DNA of 64,000 nt from Campanula takesimana (Eukaryota; Streptophyta; Magnoliopsida; Asterales; Campanulaceae): assembly GCA_026119855.1 (NCBI GenBank), contig JAOWBW010000425.1, forward strand, positions 1,054,001 through 1,118,000. The letters run 5' to 3'. Position numbers and translations under genes: made by a program. This document shows positions 33,931-45,604 of the stretch, in pieces. The notes below the pieces were generated by a model. It did no database searches. It was given only the letters and a program-made list of their open reading frames with translations, and had not been told where the DNA came from. Position 1 is the first letter of the stretch. Each line of letters opens with the position of its first letter.

Positions 33931-36012
33931 ATGGCAAGTCAGAAAACTATGGCAACGGTTAACTTCACTCACGTTCCAGTTTCGACGAAGATAATTTTGA
34001 CGTATGGAAGCACAGCATTCTAACTCAGTTCTACTCCATGACGAGCAACTTGGTGATTGTCTAACCATTGGACATACTTCCCAATGAAAGATAATCCGGA
34101 TCCAAGAAACCAATGGTGCAAATCCGACTATCAAGAAACCAAAAGCTGAATGGACCGATGAAGAGAAAAGACTGGTTGGAATGGATGTGAAAGCAAAAAG
34201 TATACTTCTAAGTACCTTGAGTACGTCACAGCGTCGACAGATCATGGAAGTTCTACTGCAAAAGAACTTTGGATGCAATTGAAGATTACATCGAAGGAGA
34301 TCAAGCTTGCAAGGAAAGCAAAAAGTTTGCAATTCAAGAAGATTCAACACACTTTGCTAAGATCCCCGGTGAATCTCTAAGAGCCACTTATGATCGTTAT
34401 TGTGAGATCGTAGTACTTATACAGCACTCGGAAAGAAGCTTACCAAGAAAGAAATTAATGTTAATTTTCTTGCCGCTCTTGGTTCGCAATATCTACACAA
34501 AGGAAACACTCTTGAAGATACCAAGTTACTAGATGACATGTCTCTTAGAAGCCTCTATGCCAACCTCAAGGTCTTTGATATCAAGCTTAACAACATTGCT
34601 GAAATGGAGGAAAAACAAAGAGCTTATCGTTGGTTGCTCAAAAGGAAGAAGTTATCGAGGAAGAAGATCCAAAAATCTCCACATCAGATTTACTTGATAT
34701 GGATGATGATGATTTGCTATGTTCGTGAAAAGATTCCAAAAGTTCAGAAAGACAGCAAGACCCGGATCAACAAGCAAAGCTCCAACAAGGTTTTCAAGGA
34801 GCAGCCCTTAAGAAGAAAGAGAACTTCAACTTCTCCAAGAAGAAAGAAGATCTTGTTTGTTTTAATTGCAGGAAAACCAGGTCACTTCGCATCAGAATGT
34901 CCAATTCCCAAATATGAGTATATGAAGAAGAAAAGTAACTTTACTCAAGGTATTCAAAGAAAAAGGGAATGATGGCTGAAGAAGACTCTACCTCAAAAGA
35001 GTTAGCTACATGGATAGAGTCAGACTCTGATGAAAGTGATGAAGATTTGAAGGTCACATTGTTTGGTCGTTCAGTCCGATGATGAGGATGATAATAAAAT
35101 TCGTCGCTCACCAAATGCCAAACCTAAACGGATAAGTATACGGCCGATGAACTTGCTGAAAAAGGATTCCTAACTCCGGTTCAAAAGAATGGTGATCTCT
35201 ATTTTCAAGATGTGATGTTAGTGCAGCAAAGAAGGCTCTACTAAACCCCAAAGTGAAGGAAGTTCTGTCTACCACACCTCAAGTCAAGTTTGACATTTCT
35301 CCGATGAACAAGAAAAGATGTTTGCAAAAGCTGAACAGGTAATTAGTAAGTTTTCTGGCATGAAGGAAGCTTTTAGCACTTTCAACTGAAGAAATTTCCC
35401 AGCTCAAGACCGAGAAAATCCTACTAAGATCTGAAATCACCCTCCTTAAGGAGCAGATCAAGAGCATGACTCCTCTTACTGATCGAAACCGTTCTTAGAA
35501 GAACAAAATGCTATATTTAAAGTTAAAACGATGAATTGGTTGCTGAAATAAATGACTTGAAAAAGATCCACTGAGTGGACCAATTCTCGTGTCACTATGG
35601 AACAAATCTTAGGAATCCCAAAAAGCCTAGTGGGATAAGGAAGGCTTAGGATTTCACAACTAATGACAACTTTAAATGTGCATCTTGTTGTAAAGAGATG
35701 AGAAATTTACCCCGCAAACTTTGGAAGGGTCAAAGGCTAAACATCATGTTTCAAAGGTGTGGACAAGAACCAAAAAGAAACTAGAGTTCAACTATGTCTA
35801 CCCTAAGAAACAAACTGGCAAGGCAAAGATGAAAGGTATGCCATGGATGAACCTACCGCAGAGGCTTCCTCTAGCAAGGTAGATGGCGCTCCTACCGCAT
35901 TATCTGCCGCGAGGTCAATCGACCGCACCAAGGAAGATGACGACCGCAAGGAAGCCCGTCGACCGCAAGTGGCAGCAAGGCAGCAAAGTTCAAAAGGATG
36001 AATTTTGTTAAG
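33931..36012 (+). pseudogene. SIRE-type gag remnant, frameshifted, ending at the assembly gap
   Basis: Starts ATGGCAAGTCAGAAAAC after the primer-binding site. Frames shift repeatedly. Readable pieces include DNFDVWKHSILTQFYSM, ETIEGD-type gag, a CCHC zinc knuckle start (CFNCRK ... GHFASECP near 34855-34905), acidic ESDSDESDEDL and a coiled-coil segment (EEISQLKTEKILLRSEITLL, about 35385-35460). CCGCA words reappear at 35850-35965 within the coding part. Pol is not seen before the gap. Confidence 0.75.
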
Positions 36013-36112
36013 NNNNNNNNNNNNNNNNNNNNNNNNNNNNNNNNNNNNNNNNNNNNNNNNNNNNNNNNNNNNNNNNNNNNNNNNNNNNNNNNNNNNNNNN
36101 NNNNNNNNNNNN
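36013..36112. other. Assembly gap of exactly 100 N
   Basis: A run of 100 N, the conventional size for a gap of unknown length. Sequences on the two sides belong to different SIRE-type elements by their word content and LTR type. Confidence 0.99.
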
Positions 36113-38120
36113 CGGCAATGGACACGTCTAACTACAGGATTGAGGCTCGCGTTCAAAATGTTGACGTCCATATTTCCTCGTCTGTGATTCGACACTTACT
36201 CGGTTTTCCATCTACGGGTGAAGATCGCATTATTGGGCGTCCAATGACTTACTCTATTTGATGATCAGAACAGGATGGCTGCTTCACTTCTGAATATTCC
36301 CACTCTTCAAAATAATATCAAAAACACTAAATTCGAGATGGTGAGAACTCTTGACTCACATTGCGCACTTGGTGGGAACTTCAATTGTTTTCAAAACTGG
36401 GAACGTGAACCGATTCACGGTGTGAACAATGGGAATACACAGCTGCCATCATGGCCAAGGAGAAGCTTCACTGGCCTCACATTCTGTTCAAGACATTGCG
36501 TGAGCAGATTGATAAATTTGTGAAGAACAGAGTGATGGAAAGACCCGATTCCGCTCACACTGCCTTCTTCTCACAAAACTTTTTTTAACTTACCCTGAGT
36601 TAGTTAAGTTTTTGAATGAGAATCCTAAGTATAAGATCAATGATGTTCCAAGTTTGTGTAAAGCGAATTTGGACCTCAAGCAGAAGAGCGCAGAAAGAAG
36701 CCTACGAAGCGCGCCAAGGGAATTCAAATCAAATCTGTTGAAGGCTTAGTTGATGAAGACACAGTCAGATGATGCGCCGCTCTTAAAGGCGCACCATTAA
36801 TAAAGAGCGCAGTGAAGGCAAGCGCTAGACAAAGCGCTGATCCCCTTGCCGGGCCCAGAGAAAAGCAAAGGAAAAACGGGTAGTTGATGACCCTCTCGTG
36901 CGCCTATCAAACGTACCAGATTTGAAACTGATGAAGAGCGTGATCTAAGGCTAGCGCAGGAAGCCAGCAGACTTGAGGCTCAAAGAAAAAGAGATGAAGA
37001 TTTCAAGCCAAACAGCTGCTGAGTCAGAGAAGTTTAGAGCGCATGAAAAGGCGCTGGATCAAGCGCTGATATTGAGAAAGGGCCTTCTGTTTCCTCGCCT
37101 ACCCAGCGCGCGCCTACTCAACGCGCCCCCATCCCCGTGCGCCTCTGTTCAAATTTCAACGGACTAACGTGTCAAGGGTACAACTCCTCTCTGATTTTTT
37201 TTGGCGATGATGTTTCAGACATAGAGGAAACCAGTTCAGGGGGAGCAAGAGACCATCCCTCAGCGCACTCCTTCTCCAGTTGCGCCTCCACCTCTTTCTG
37301 GACCAGATCAAATTCCAACGGAAACAGTTGTTTTGTTGAAACTGTTGATGTTGAAACTGAAGATGAATTGAGTCTCCTACTCATTCACCTCCTCATGCGC
37401 CTCCATCTCCTGATGCGCCCCTCTCTACCCCTGCGCCTCCTCCATCTGCTCCCGATTGAGCGAGGTACTTTCCATTCTTCATTCTTTGCAGCAGGGGCAA
37501 GCAAATTTAGAGCAAGGACAAACACATATAAAGTCTCAATTTGAGCTTCTTACTTCCTTACTCACTGATCAAACTGAAGAGATCGCTGCCATTAAGGGGG
37601 AGATGAACTCTCTCAAGAACAAACTTCTGCTCCTTCTCCTCCTCCGCGCAGACTCAGGTTTCAATCTCATACTGATCGGCGCAAAACCACCGCTTCTGCG
37701 CCTACTTTCATACCTCAGTCTGCTGCGTCTCAATCCAACATGAACGTGCTAGTATCTAAGTTGGATGTCTTGAAAGAATTGGTCGTCACTCACTTCACTG
37801 CTGCTCACTCAAGCTCCTGACAGACGCGCCGAACATATTTCTTCTGACATTATCACGGCTCAAAATGCCATTGAAGCTCACATTCAAATCTTAGAAGAAA
37901 ATATTTCACAGCAGCAGCAAATCACTCAGCGCTCCATTGATGAATACCAAAACATCAATGTGAATCACTTGAGTTACATTAGAGACGGTATCACTGCCAC
38001 TATCCAGTGTCACTGACACTCAGGGCTTAGCGAACCGTAGTCATCAGCTCGCTAAATAGATTCAGCGCTCTGTTTCAGAGATCGTTGAAGGATTGAAGGA
38101 AGATGATGCGCCTCCCAACC
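36113..38120 (+). pseudogene. SIRE-type extra (env-like) ORF remnant
   Basis: Broken frames with pieces such as EARVQNVDVHISSSVIRHLL and GFPSTGEDRIIGRPMTYS, and a downstream Pro-rich and coiled-coil-like region. This fits the extra ORF that SIRE/Maximus Copia elements carry between pol and the 3' LTR. GCGC words (GCGCC, AGCGC) are scattered at 36690-38115, inside the coding part. Frameshifts are dense. Confidence 0.6.
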
Positions 38121-38647
38121 CTTAGTTTCTATTTTTTTGATATGTTATTAGAACCTTTTTGTAATAGAATCAACTCTTTTGTGTTAGTGATTTTTGTGCT
38201 TACTTGTTTTTAGCACCTAGCTTTTGTTCTATTCGAAACTTGTAATTTGTAACTCTTACACCCCAAGTTTTAATAAGAACAATGCATCACTTATTATCAA
38301 ACCTTGTTCACTCAAACTCCTCATTTGTAGAACAATGAATATTGTTTAAATTCATATGCATCATATTGAATTGTTTCATACTTTCATGCATTAAGTTTAA
38401 ACTTGGTTTAAACACATTTCAAAACTAAAAATCATATATCATTTTGAATGTGTTAAACTGTTGTTTCTATCTTTCAATATGTAATTCTTTATTCTTATTG
38501 GAATAGATTAGAAATCTATATTTTGGACTAGTGTGTGCATTAACTTGAGACATGAATTACCAATTTCATTCATTTGTACATGTTTTATCAAGTATAATGT
38601 TTGTCCTTGATATAGTAGGTAATGGCATCAATCAAATAGGGGGAGAT

Positions 38648-40097
38648 TGTTGGTATGCCCACACATATCTCAGTTTTTAATGTAATATGATTTATTAGAT
38701 TTGATTGATCCATCACCAAGTTTTATTTCATGGATTTTAGACCCACATGTAAGAAGTATTTATACTTCATTTTTTAAGTTGTCCATTGTTATAGAATAGG
38801 CTTAGAAATAGGGCAAGAAGATCAAGTTTCAAGAAAAATCACTCAGTGGTTTGAGCCGCGCGTATGCGCCTCCTGCGCCACGCGCCGCGCGCCTTCTACA
38901 TTCGCGCCATGTGTTATATAGAGCGAGCGCATAAGGATTTCTTTATAAGCTATGTTACGCGCTATGCGCCCCATATACCTTAGCGCGCGCAGTCTCTATG
39001 CGCCTCTTGGCTCAATGCGCCTCAAAGTGTTCATTCAACACTCAGTGATTTATTAAAAGACTCAAAGACTTGAAGAGAATTCAAATTACGCCAATGATCC
39101 AACGGTGGTTAAAAGATGCATATGCGCCTAATCTGTTGACACGTGTCCATAAACGGTCACATTTATGTTGAGTGTCAAAATGGCCATAATATATGCATGC
39201 TCCAATCAACGAGCGACAGCTCATCTTATCCACAAGGATTTCCAACGGCTAGTTTTTTGAAGTTCACTATAAATACCCCATAATTCAACATTTTGAAGTT
39301 GCTGAGTTTTGCTAAGAATTTCAAGAATTTCTCTCTCAAAGCATTTGTTGAAGATTTGAAGATTGCCTTCCTTTTTCCAGATTTCCTCAAGAACATCTTC
39401 ATACCTTCATTCTTTAGCCCAGATCTTCAAGCCATAACACTTTAATTTCATTGTGCTCTAAATCATAAAGATCTAAAGAGCCTTGATCCTAAATTCACAC
39501 CCGCACCTCTTTAAGTTTGATCATTTAGATCCATCTTTAAGAGATACACGGTTATTGTTTTGGATTTGTTCATTCATAGAAAAATTAGATCTTGAGTTAG
39601 TGTAGGAGCTCAAAAGTTGTAATTTGTAACACTCACTCATTATATAAAAGATCTCCATTAGAAATCCAAGACTAACCATCTTGGTAGAGGACGTAGATCT
39701 TTCATTGATCGAACCTCTCCAAATAGCTTGTGTTATTATCTTGTCATTTCTTTCAAGTTATTAGTTTCACTCACTATTTGCTTGTTTATTCATTGTAGAT
39801 TGATTGAACTGAATTGTGTTTTGTTGTTATTTCATTTGCCTTAGTTCCTTATTTCAACCACTTTGAGCCAAAATACTTAGAGTGTGTGTGCGCCCCTTTA
39901 TCACACTTTGCGCCTATTTTCATTACTAAATTCCGCTGTGCATTTCACTCACTCACTTAGGCGCATTTCATAACGCTTACTTGATAAAGTGCGCATTTGC
40001 AATTGAGTTTTTCAAGGGTACGAAAAGAATTTTTAAAACAGCTATTCACCCCCCCTCTAGCTATTTTTCATACCCTTGTTGCCCTTTGGGACCAACA
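38648..40097 (+). repeat. 3' LTR of a second SIRE-type Copia element (GCGCC word type)
   Basis: 1450 bp, TGTTGGTATG to GGACCAACA, preceded by the polypurine tract AGGGGGAGAT (38638). A TATA box CTATAAATAC is at 39267. It aligns with the LTR at 32321-33859 in many places, but its two word blocks (38854-39022 and 39890-40006) use GCGCC/GCGC. The flank after it is GATTT, unlike CATAG before the left LTR, so they are not one insertion. Confidence 0.9.
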
Positions 40098-40454
40098 GAT
40101 TTTGTCAATCATGGTTGCAAGATCCAATGTTGACTGGATGGGTCACGTCTGAATGACTATTAGTCGCCCGTTGGGGTGATTCTGAGTGTCCGTAGGATAC
40201 ATTTCATGCAGAAAATCTGATTTTCCAGAGGACAAAGTTGTTTGCCTGGTGAGGCAAATTCTGAGTGTCTTGAAGATAGATGGCGCGCGCGAAAAATCTG
40301 GTTTTCCGGAGGACAAATCTAGTGTCTTTGACGAAAGACAGACTGAGGCAAAGGTTGAAAAAATCTGGTACGAAGGATGTGGCTCAAGGTGGAGTCTATG
40401 TCGGAAGCTCGTGCATCTGAATTATTAGGGGAGATTCAAAATCAAGGTGGAGAT
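40098..40454 (+). other. 3' internal end of a Copia element interrupted by the SIRE-type element
   Basis: Contains two related segments (GTGAGGCAAATTCTGAGTGTC and similar, TCTGATTTTCCAGAGGACAAA and TCTGGTTTTCCGGAGGACAAA). It ends in AAGGTGGAGAT, a Copia polypurine tract, directly before the LTR at 40455. The SIRE-type element appears to have inserted at 40097/40098. Confidence 0.55.
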
Positions 40455-40958
40455 TGTTAGAGCAAGAGTGATTTTGAAGATGAAGTAGCAGCAGAAGAGG
40501 AAAAAGAAAAACACGGAGCAGCAGGAAGGAGATCCGGTCGGGTGCCTTGGGAGGTCCGGCCGGACCAAGGTGCAGACCCGGGCGGACCAATACCAAGACC
40601 TGGGCGGACCAGGCTTTCCGAAGTGTTCTTGTTTCTGACACTGTTCTGGCTATTTTGATTTGTATTTCAAGTCCTTTGGGGATTTGATTTAGGACTCCTT
40701 CTATCTTCCTAATTAGGTCTCTAAAATCCCAATAAATACTAGCCATAAAGTAGTATTTGTTTTGTTCTTGATTCAATTGACATGGAGAGAGATCTCAGTA
40801 ATTCTAGTTCTAGGGATTTGCATAGCTAGGAACTTTGTGATCAAAGTTCATGCAAACATAGATTAGTGTGATTATCCCAATAGAGATTGGTGAACCACGT
40901 ATATTCTGTGTTGATTTGTGTTCATTATTATTTATCTTTTGGGTCTGATTTACTAACA
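40455..40958 (+). repeat. Copia 3' LTR, 504 bp
   Basis: TGTTAGAGCAAG to TTTACTAACA, with inverted TGTTAG/CTAACA ends and a polypurine tract upstream. It holds four CCGGNCGG words spaced 22 bp apart (40534-40607). The 5' half of the element is not in view, displaced or lost beyond the SIRE-type insertion. Confidence 0.85.
40534..40607 (+). repeat. Four CCGGNCGG-type words at exact 22-bp spacing
   Basis: Words start at 40534 (CCGGTCGG), 40556 (CCGGCCGG), 40578 (CCGGGCGG) and 40600 (CTGGGCGG). The second lies in the perfect palindrome GGTCCGGCCGGACC. The 14-bp spacers are only partly alike. Confidence 0.9.
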
Positions 40959-41064
40959 ACTTGTATAGTTAAAATACTAATAATAAATAAATAAAACCAA
41001 TATTTTACTACTTACTTTTACCCACATGAATTATTATGAATATTATTTTGGACAATTATGTTTG

Positions 41065-41846
41065 AGGTGGTCTCTTGTGAGAACACCTCAATCCGTTTCA
41101 TAAAAGAGACGTGTTGATCCATGCCCCATGTACAACATTCTCCGCGAAATATAGGATCTCAACCCATGCTCCACTCAAAATCTGCCATGTGGCAGCGACC
41201 CATAGCCCAAATTTATTTTTTCCAGAAAAAAAATCATTTTTTTTAGTTTTTTTTTTTTTGGCTGTTTTCTTTTTGTTTGCCAAAAAGTAATACTTAGTAT
41301 AACTAAATGTAACAACTATGTTACTTAAGTAACATTGTTTATAAGTAAACGTAACACCAATTTTACAAAAATAATAGCTCATTTTACTCATCTTTCAACT
41401 GTAATACTAACTATAAATACGTGTATCACTAACACTAACTATATGTAATTATCGTTATACTGAAATGTAATAGTGTTTTTCCAGATTTTTTTTTTTTTGA
41501 GTATTTTGATTTTAATTTTTTTTTAAAAATACTTTTACATGTATCATGATAAATTGAACTCATTGTAACTTATTATTAGAAAACATATGGATATACTATC
41601 ATACAAGTAAACGTAACTGTTTTACAATGTTATTATACAAGTAAAATGTATCATTCATTTATAAAAATTGTTACTTTCTTATTTATACAATGTTACTAAC
41701 ACAATTGTTTTTAGTTCTAAAAGTGTAAATGGTTGAATTATTACTTTTCTAAACATATGTGTTACAATTATGTATAAACACTGTTACATATAAGTAACAC
41801 ATTCGTTACATTTTAGTTATAATAAGTATTACTTTTGTCAAATGAA

Positions 41847-41877
<31 letters not shown>

Positions 41878-42100
41878 CTATTACTTTTATGTATATATGT
41901 ATTACTTTTATGTATACAAACTGTTACATATAAGTAACACGTTTGATACATTTAGTTATAGTAACTATTTTGGCAAACCGAATAAACACCAAAAAACTAA
42001 TATAAAACTATTTTTTTTCCCGCGGGTCATGGGTCAAAAATATCCCGTCTTTACTATGAGACGGGTCATGGTGTTCTCATACAAGTTTTTGTCATTATTA
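41065..42100. mobile_element. TIR DNA element (Mutator-like, non-autonomous), ends approximate
   Basis: Left CTTGTGAGAACACC ... CCGTTTCATAAAAGAGACG is matched in inverse by right CGTCTTTACTATGAGACGGG ... GGTGTTCTCATACAAG. The interior has many GTAAC/GTTAC words (about 41300-41960) and a homopolymer A run. A related end fragment lies at 52735-52875 (GAGACCGTCTCACA, AATGTAACAC). Confidence 0.5.
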
Positions 42101-42123
42101 TGTCCTCACCTCACAACAAATAT

Positions 42124-42817
42124 TAGGGGTGTAAATAGTTTGACTTGGTTTGGTCTCGACCATTATTTTAGAGACCAAACCACTAGTCATCGGTTTGGGA
42201 AAATTCCAGACCGAACCTAACTACGAAAAAGTTCAATCCGAACCACACCAAACCGTCGTGGTTTGGTTCAGACCTCGGTTCAGTAATGTGGTTCAGACTG
42301 CGGTTCAGACCGTAGTTCATACCGTGGTTTAGATAGTGGTTCAAACCTCCATTCAGACGAGATTCATATAACGATTCAAATAATGGTTTAGACTTTGTTG
42401 AAAAGAGAAAATCCAGAATTCGAAGTGAACACACTGCAGAATTTTGTCAACTATGTGCCTCAACAAATATAACACGTGATGAAATGAATAGTATTGAATA
42501 AGATGCAAAACGAGATTTAAGAATGGTCTAATGTAATGTAGTTTTTTTTTAAAAAAAATATTTCAAAGGAGGATGTTACTTGACATACAAATATATGACT
42601 AATATATGCGGTGACGGTTCGGTTTGGTGGTTCGATCTTATGGTTTGGTCTGGTGGTTCGGTTTGAAGGGGTCAGACCACAAACCAAACCGAACCACGGG
42701 GTTTACTAAATTTTGAGACTGAACTGAACCGCTCATGCTTGAAAACCGAACCAGACCGTATGGTTTGATTCGGTTCGGTCCCAAACCGTGGTCTGGGCCG
42801 AACCACTTACACCCCTA
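42124..42817. mobile_element. hAT-type non-autonomous DNA element, 694 bp
   Basis: Ends TAGGGGTGTAAATAG and ACTTACACCCCTA, flanked by an imperfect 8-bp duplication (ACAAATAT and TGAAATAT). The arms are full of GGTTCGGTTCAG/ACCGAACC words. It is the same general design as 5949-6679 but a different family. Confidence 0.82.
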
Positions 42818-42825
42818 TGAAATAT

Positions 42826-43058
42826 TACCATTTTCAATGTATAAATTTAAGATAGAACTCTTTCTCAAAAAGAGAGGGAAGTAGTAGCATTAAAAACCGG
42901 TGAAGATCGTTAAAAACAGCATGCCTTGTATTATTATTTTTCCACCACCAAACACATATACATCATCTTCAACATTGAAGAACTTAAATTTATTCCACGT
43001 ACAAAACAAAAGGCATAGAATCATTACAAGAATCACGAAAAAAAAAAAAAACACAAGA
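42826..43058 (-). other. Likely 3' UTR of the VTL gene
   Basis: It follows the VTL stop codon on the minus strand. A polyadenylation-like GGAATAAATTTAAG (minus strand) lies at about 42985-42995. Confidence 0.45.
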
Positions 43059-43670
43059 TCAAGATTCAAGTCCACCGGAGCCAATCAACTTGGTCAACCC
43101 AAAAGTAATAGCCATAGCCATCCACCCACCAATCAAAACCCTCCCACAAGACTTCACCACGCCGGTCCCACCCAGTTTCGCTCCAACCGCTCCAAATACA
43201 ATCAACGCTAAGCTCACCGCACCCACCACAGCACCAAGCCTAACCTTATAGTCACCAATAAACGCAGCAGCAAGTAAAGGAACAATGGCTCCTAAAGTGA
43301 AAGCCAGAGCCGATGCCACAGCTGCTTGTATAGGATTTGGCAACTGATCTTCGTTATCTTCGTTCTCTCTCTTCATTTGAGCTACCTCCACATCTAACTG
43401 AGAATAAACGGACACAAATTCTCCTATTGCCATACTACATGCACCCGCAACTAAACCTGCAAAACCCGTCAGAATCAAGGCTTTGATGTCAGTTCTGACG
43501 GATCCGACACCCATCATTAAAGATGCGACGGAGACTAAGCCATCATTTGCTCCCAAGACAGCTGCACGTAGCCATTGTCCCCTTTGTGAGTAGTCAAAAT
43601 CATCCTTCTCTCGCTTTAGCTCGGAATCATCCTTTGGGATCGGGATTTGGATGTCATTTTGTGCTGCCAT
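43059..43670 (-). CDS. VTL: Vacuolar iron transporter-like protein (VTL / nodulin-21 family)
   Basis: A 203-residue, intronless VIT-family membrane protein. The family moves Fe2+ (and Mn2+) into the vacuole. Visible features: a hydrophilic N-terminus (1-30), then the family signature GANDGLVSVASLMMGVG at residues 40-56 in membrane segment 1. Segment 2 is at about 66-88, followed by IGEFVSVYSQLD (82-93), a short charged loop (95-110), and segments 3-5 at about 113-137, 145-165 and 174-196. The length and short loop fit VTL proteins rather than VIT1, which has a longer cytosolic metal-binding loop. The start ATG is the first in frame and is followed by the acidic N-terminus usual for VTLs. A TATA box lies about 85-95 bp upstream and a MITE just beyond it. 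Which paralog this is cannot be told. Confidence 0.95.
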   Translation of the reverse strand: MAAQNDIQIPIPKDDSELKREKDDFDYSQRGQWLRAAVLGANDGLVSVASLMMGVGSVRTDIKALILTGFAGLVAGACSMAIGEFVSVYSQLDVEVAQMKRENEDNEDQLPNPIQAAVASALAFTLGAIVPLLAAAFIGDYKVRLGAVVGAVSLALIVFGAVGAKLGGTGVVKSCGRVLIGGWMAMAITFGLTKLIGSGGLES

Positions 43671-43751
43671 AAGGGTAAAAGAGGTAAAGATTAGTTAGTA
43701 GTCAGGAAGGAAAGAAGAATTGCTTGTGGAGAGAAGAGTATAGTATAGAGG

Positions 43752-43764
43752 ATATATATATAGA
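43752..43764 (-). promoter_or_regulatory. TATA box of the VTL gene
   Basis: On the minus strand CTATATATATATCC lies about 85 bp upstream of the ATG, followed by a GA/CT-rich leader. Position and sequence fit a plant core promoter. Confidence 0.65.
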
Positions 43765-43803
43765 GTTTTTAGGATGATAGAGTTTTTAGGATGATAAAAT
43801 ATA

Positions 43804-44070
43804 CTCCCTCTGTCCCAAAATGAATGTCTATTTTCAAGAAATTTTTATCCTAAAATGAATGTCTTTTTTGAAAATAATTTCATCCCTAAATGTTTTTTTT
43901 TTCCAAAAAATAAAATAAATCACTAGTCATTTTCTACATGCAAAACTAAATGTTTAGGAAGTGGATAACAAGAATATGTATGCATCTTTGCCACTAAATT
44001 GTATAAAAATGAAAATTTTCCAAATATCCTTTAAAATAAAATTTGGACATTCATTTAGGGACGGAGTGAG
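43804..44070. mobile_element. Stowaway-like MITE in the VTL promoter
   Basis: TA-flanked CTCCCTCTGTCCCAAAATGA mirrored by TCATTTAGGGACGGAGTGAG. It sits about 40 bp upstream of the VTL TATA box. Confidence 0.88.
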
Positions 44071-44072
44071 TA

Positions 44073-44942
44073 GGTATTTGGTTATAGTGACCACTTTATA
44101 AATAGTGCAACAGTAGTAGATAGTGTGCTCGGCACAAGCTCTAGGTAGTGGGTGTACCTCTACAGCCATTATTTTAAGCATGTAACTCCTTAATTCAATG
44201 CTAAGTCTTTTGAATATCAAAATAAGATCAAGTCTACAATGAAGTAACAGTTTATCAGATTTTTGACTAAATAACTCAAAGGAAGGTGGAGAGCTGCATA
44301 GGAGAGCACTGACAGGACAGAATGAGAGATTTGTGGAAGATTTTTGAGTGTATAAAAATTGAAAGAGTGTGCACTCCACACAAAAGTGGAGATACAATAT
44401 AATCTTAAGATAAATGGATGGAATGTGGAATTCACACGGCGGCCAGTCACTTTCAATTTAAAATGAAGCAACAAATACTTGTACAACTACAAAGCAAGAG
44501 CATAAACATGGAGGTTTTTGTACAAACTACGTATTAAAAAAAAAAAAAAATCTTAGATAAATGGACACAATGTAATAAGTACTATTTTCATTGTGGTGTT
44601 TGAGATGGTTAAACAGTGTGGACTGGTGTTTTCTTCTCTATTTCTCCTATTTGTATATACACATTAGGGTTGAGGGGTTGGAGGTAGGAGGGTTAGAGCA
44701 TGGAGTTACTGGAGCTTGAAGAATCCTCGAGTAGACATTGTAGAGAAGACATGCTAAAGTTCGATTTTCAAATCACAGAATAGCGTAACAAATGCATACT
44801 CAAGTAGTGCAAAATAAATGCAAGGAACAATAACAGAATAGTTATTTGTTTTTTAAAAAAAAATAAAAATTAAAAGAGACAAAAATGCCCCTAAAAAGTC
44901 ATGTGAATGGCACATGACTGTTTTTCCTTTAAAAAATAATAA
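44073..44942. other. Intergenic stretch
   Basis: No gene is seen; ORFs are short and without recognisable domains. Confidence 0.5.
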
Positions 44943-44944
44943 TA

Positions 44945-45199
44945 CAACTTCCTCTATCCCGGAATAAATGTCATAGTTGACAAGTCAATATTTTTAAGCT
45001 TTTAGTTATGTTTCTTTGATTGCCCCAATCTATTCATATGGGTAGAGTGACACCTCGTACGGCATTGCAATGCTTGTGCCTATTAGAATGAGTAGTATAG
45101 GAAGATCACCAAACTTCATACCCTATTTTTAGTAAGACGACATTTATTTTGGGTCAAACGAAAATGGAAAGTAGGACATTTACTCCGAGAGATAGGGAG
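44945..45199. mobile_element. Decayed Stowaway-like MITE
   Basis: Left ACTTCCTCTATCCCGGAATA and right TTACTCCGAGAGATAGGGAG are imperfect inverted ends with TA flanks. Confidence 0.65.
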
Positions 45200-45358
45200 T
45201 AACAGACTTTTAATTTTTGTACCAAGGTTGCAACAAAATGTCAAACATAGGAGTCGCGCTGCAAAATTTACAATCGCTGGGAACCCAAAATTGCAAAGGT
45301 GGTAAAAAAAAAAAAAAAACAGTTAATCGAATTGCAATTTGCCCAAAATAAAATGCTA

Positions 45359-45586
45359 CTCCCTCTATCCCGCTTTACGGTTCTTACTTTCCTTTTTAGT
45401 TTGTCCCAATTTAAGGATCTTACTTTACTTTATTACCTAAACTAGATAATGGGACCCACTTGTCATTCTCACAACAAAAACTCCCTACCACTTTCTCTCT
45501 CCTACTATACTTTTCATACTCACAACATTTGCTTCTTAATCTCCGTGTAAAGTCAAACTAGGAACTTTAAATTGGGACGGAGGGAG
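45359..45586. mobile_element. Stowaway-like MITE
   Basis: TA-flanked CTCCCTCTATCCCGCTTTAC and the inverted right end TTTAAATTGGGACGGAGGGAG-like. Confidence 0.82.
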
Positions 45587-45604
45587 TAGTTGTTATTAAT
45601 GGGA

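Noticed and set aside
32321..40097. A single complete SIRE element with two LTRs
   Set aside because: The LTRs are only partly alike, carry different words, lack matching target duplications and are separated by an assembly gap.
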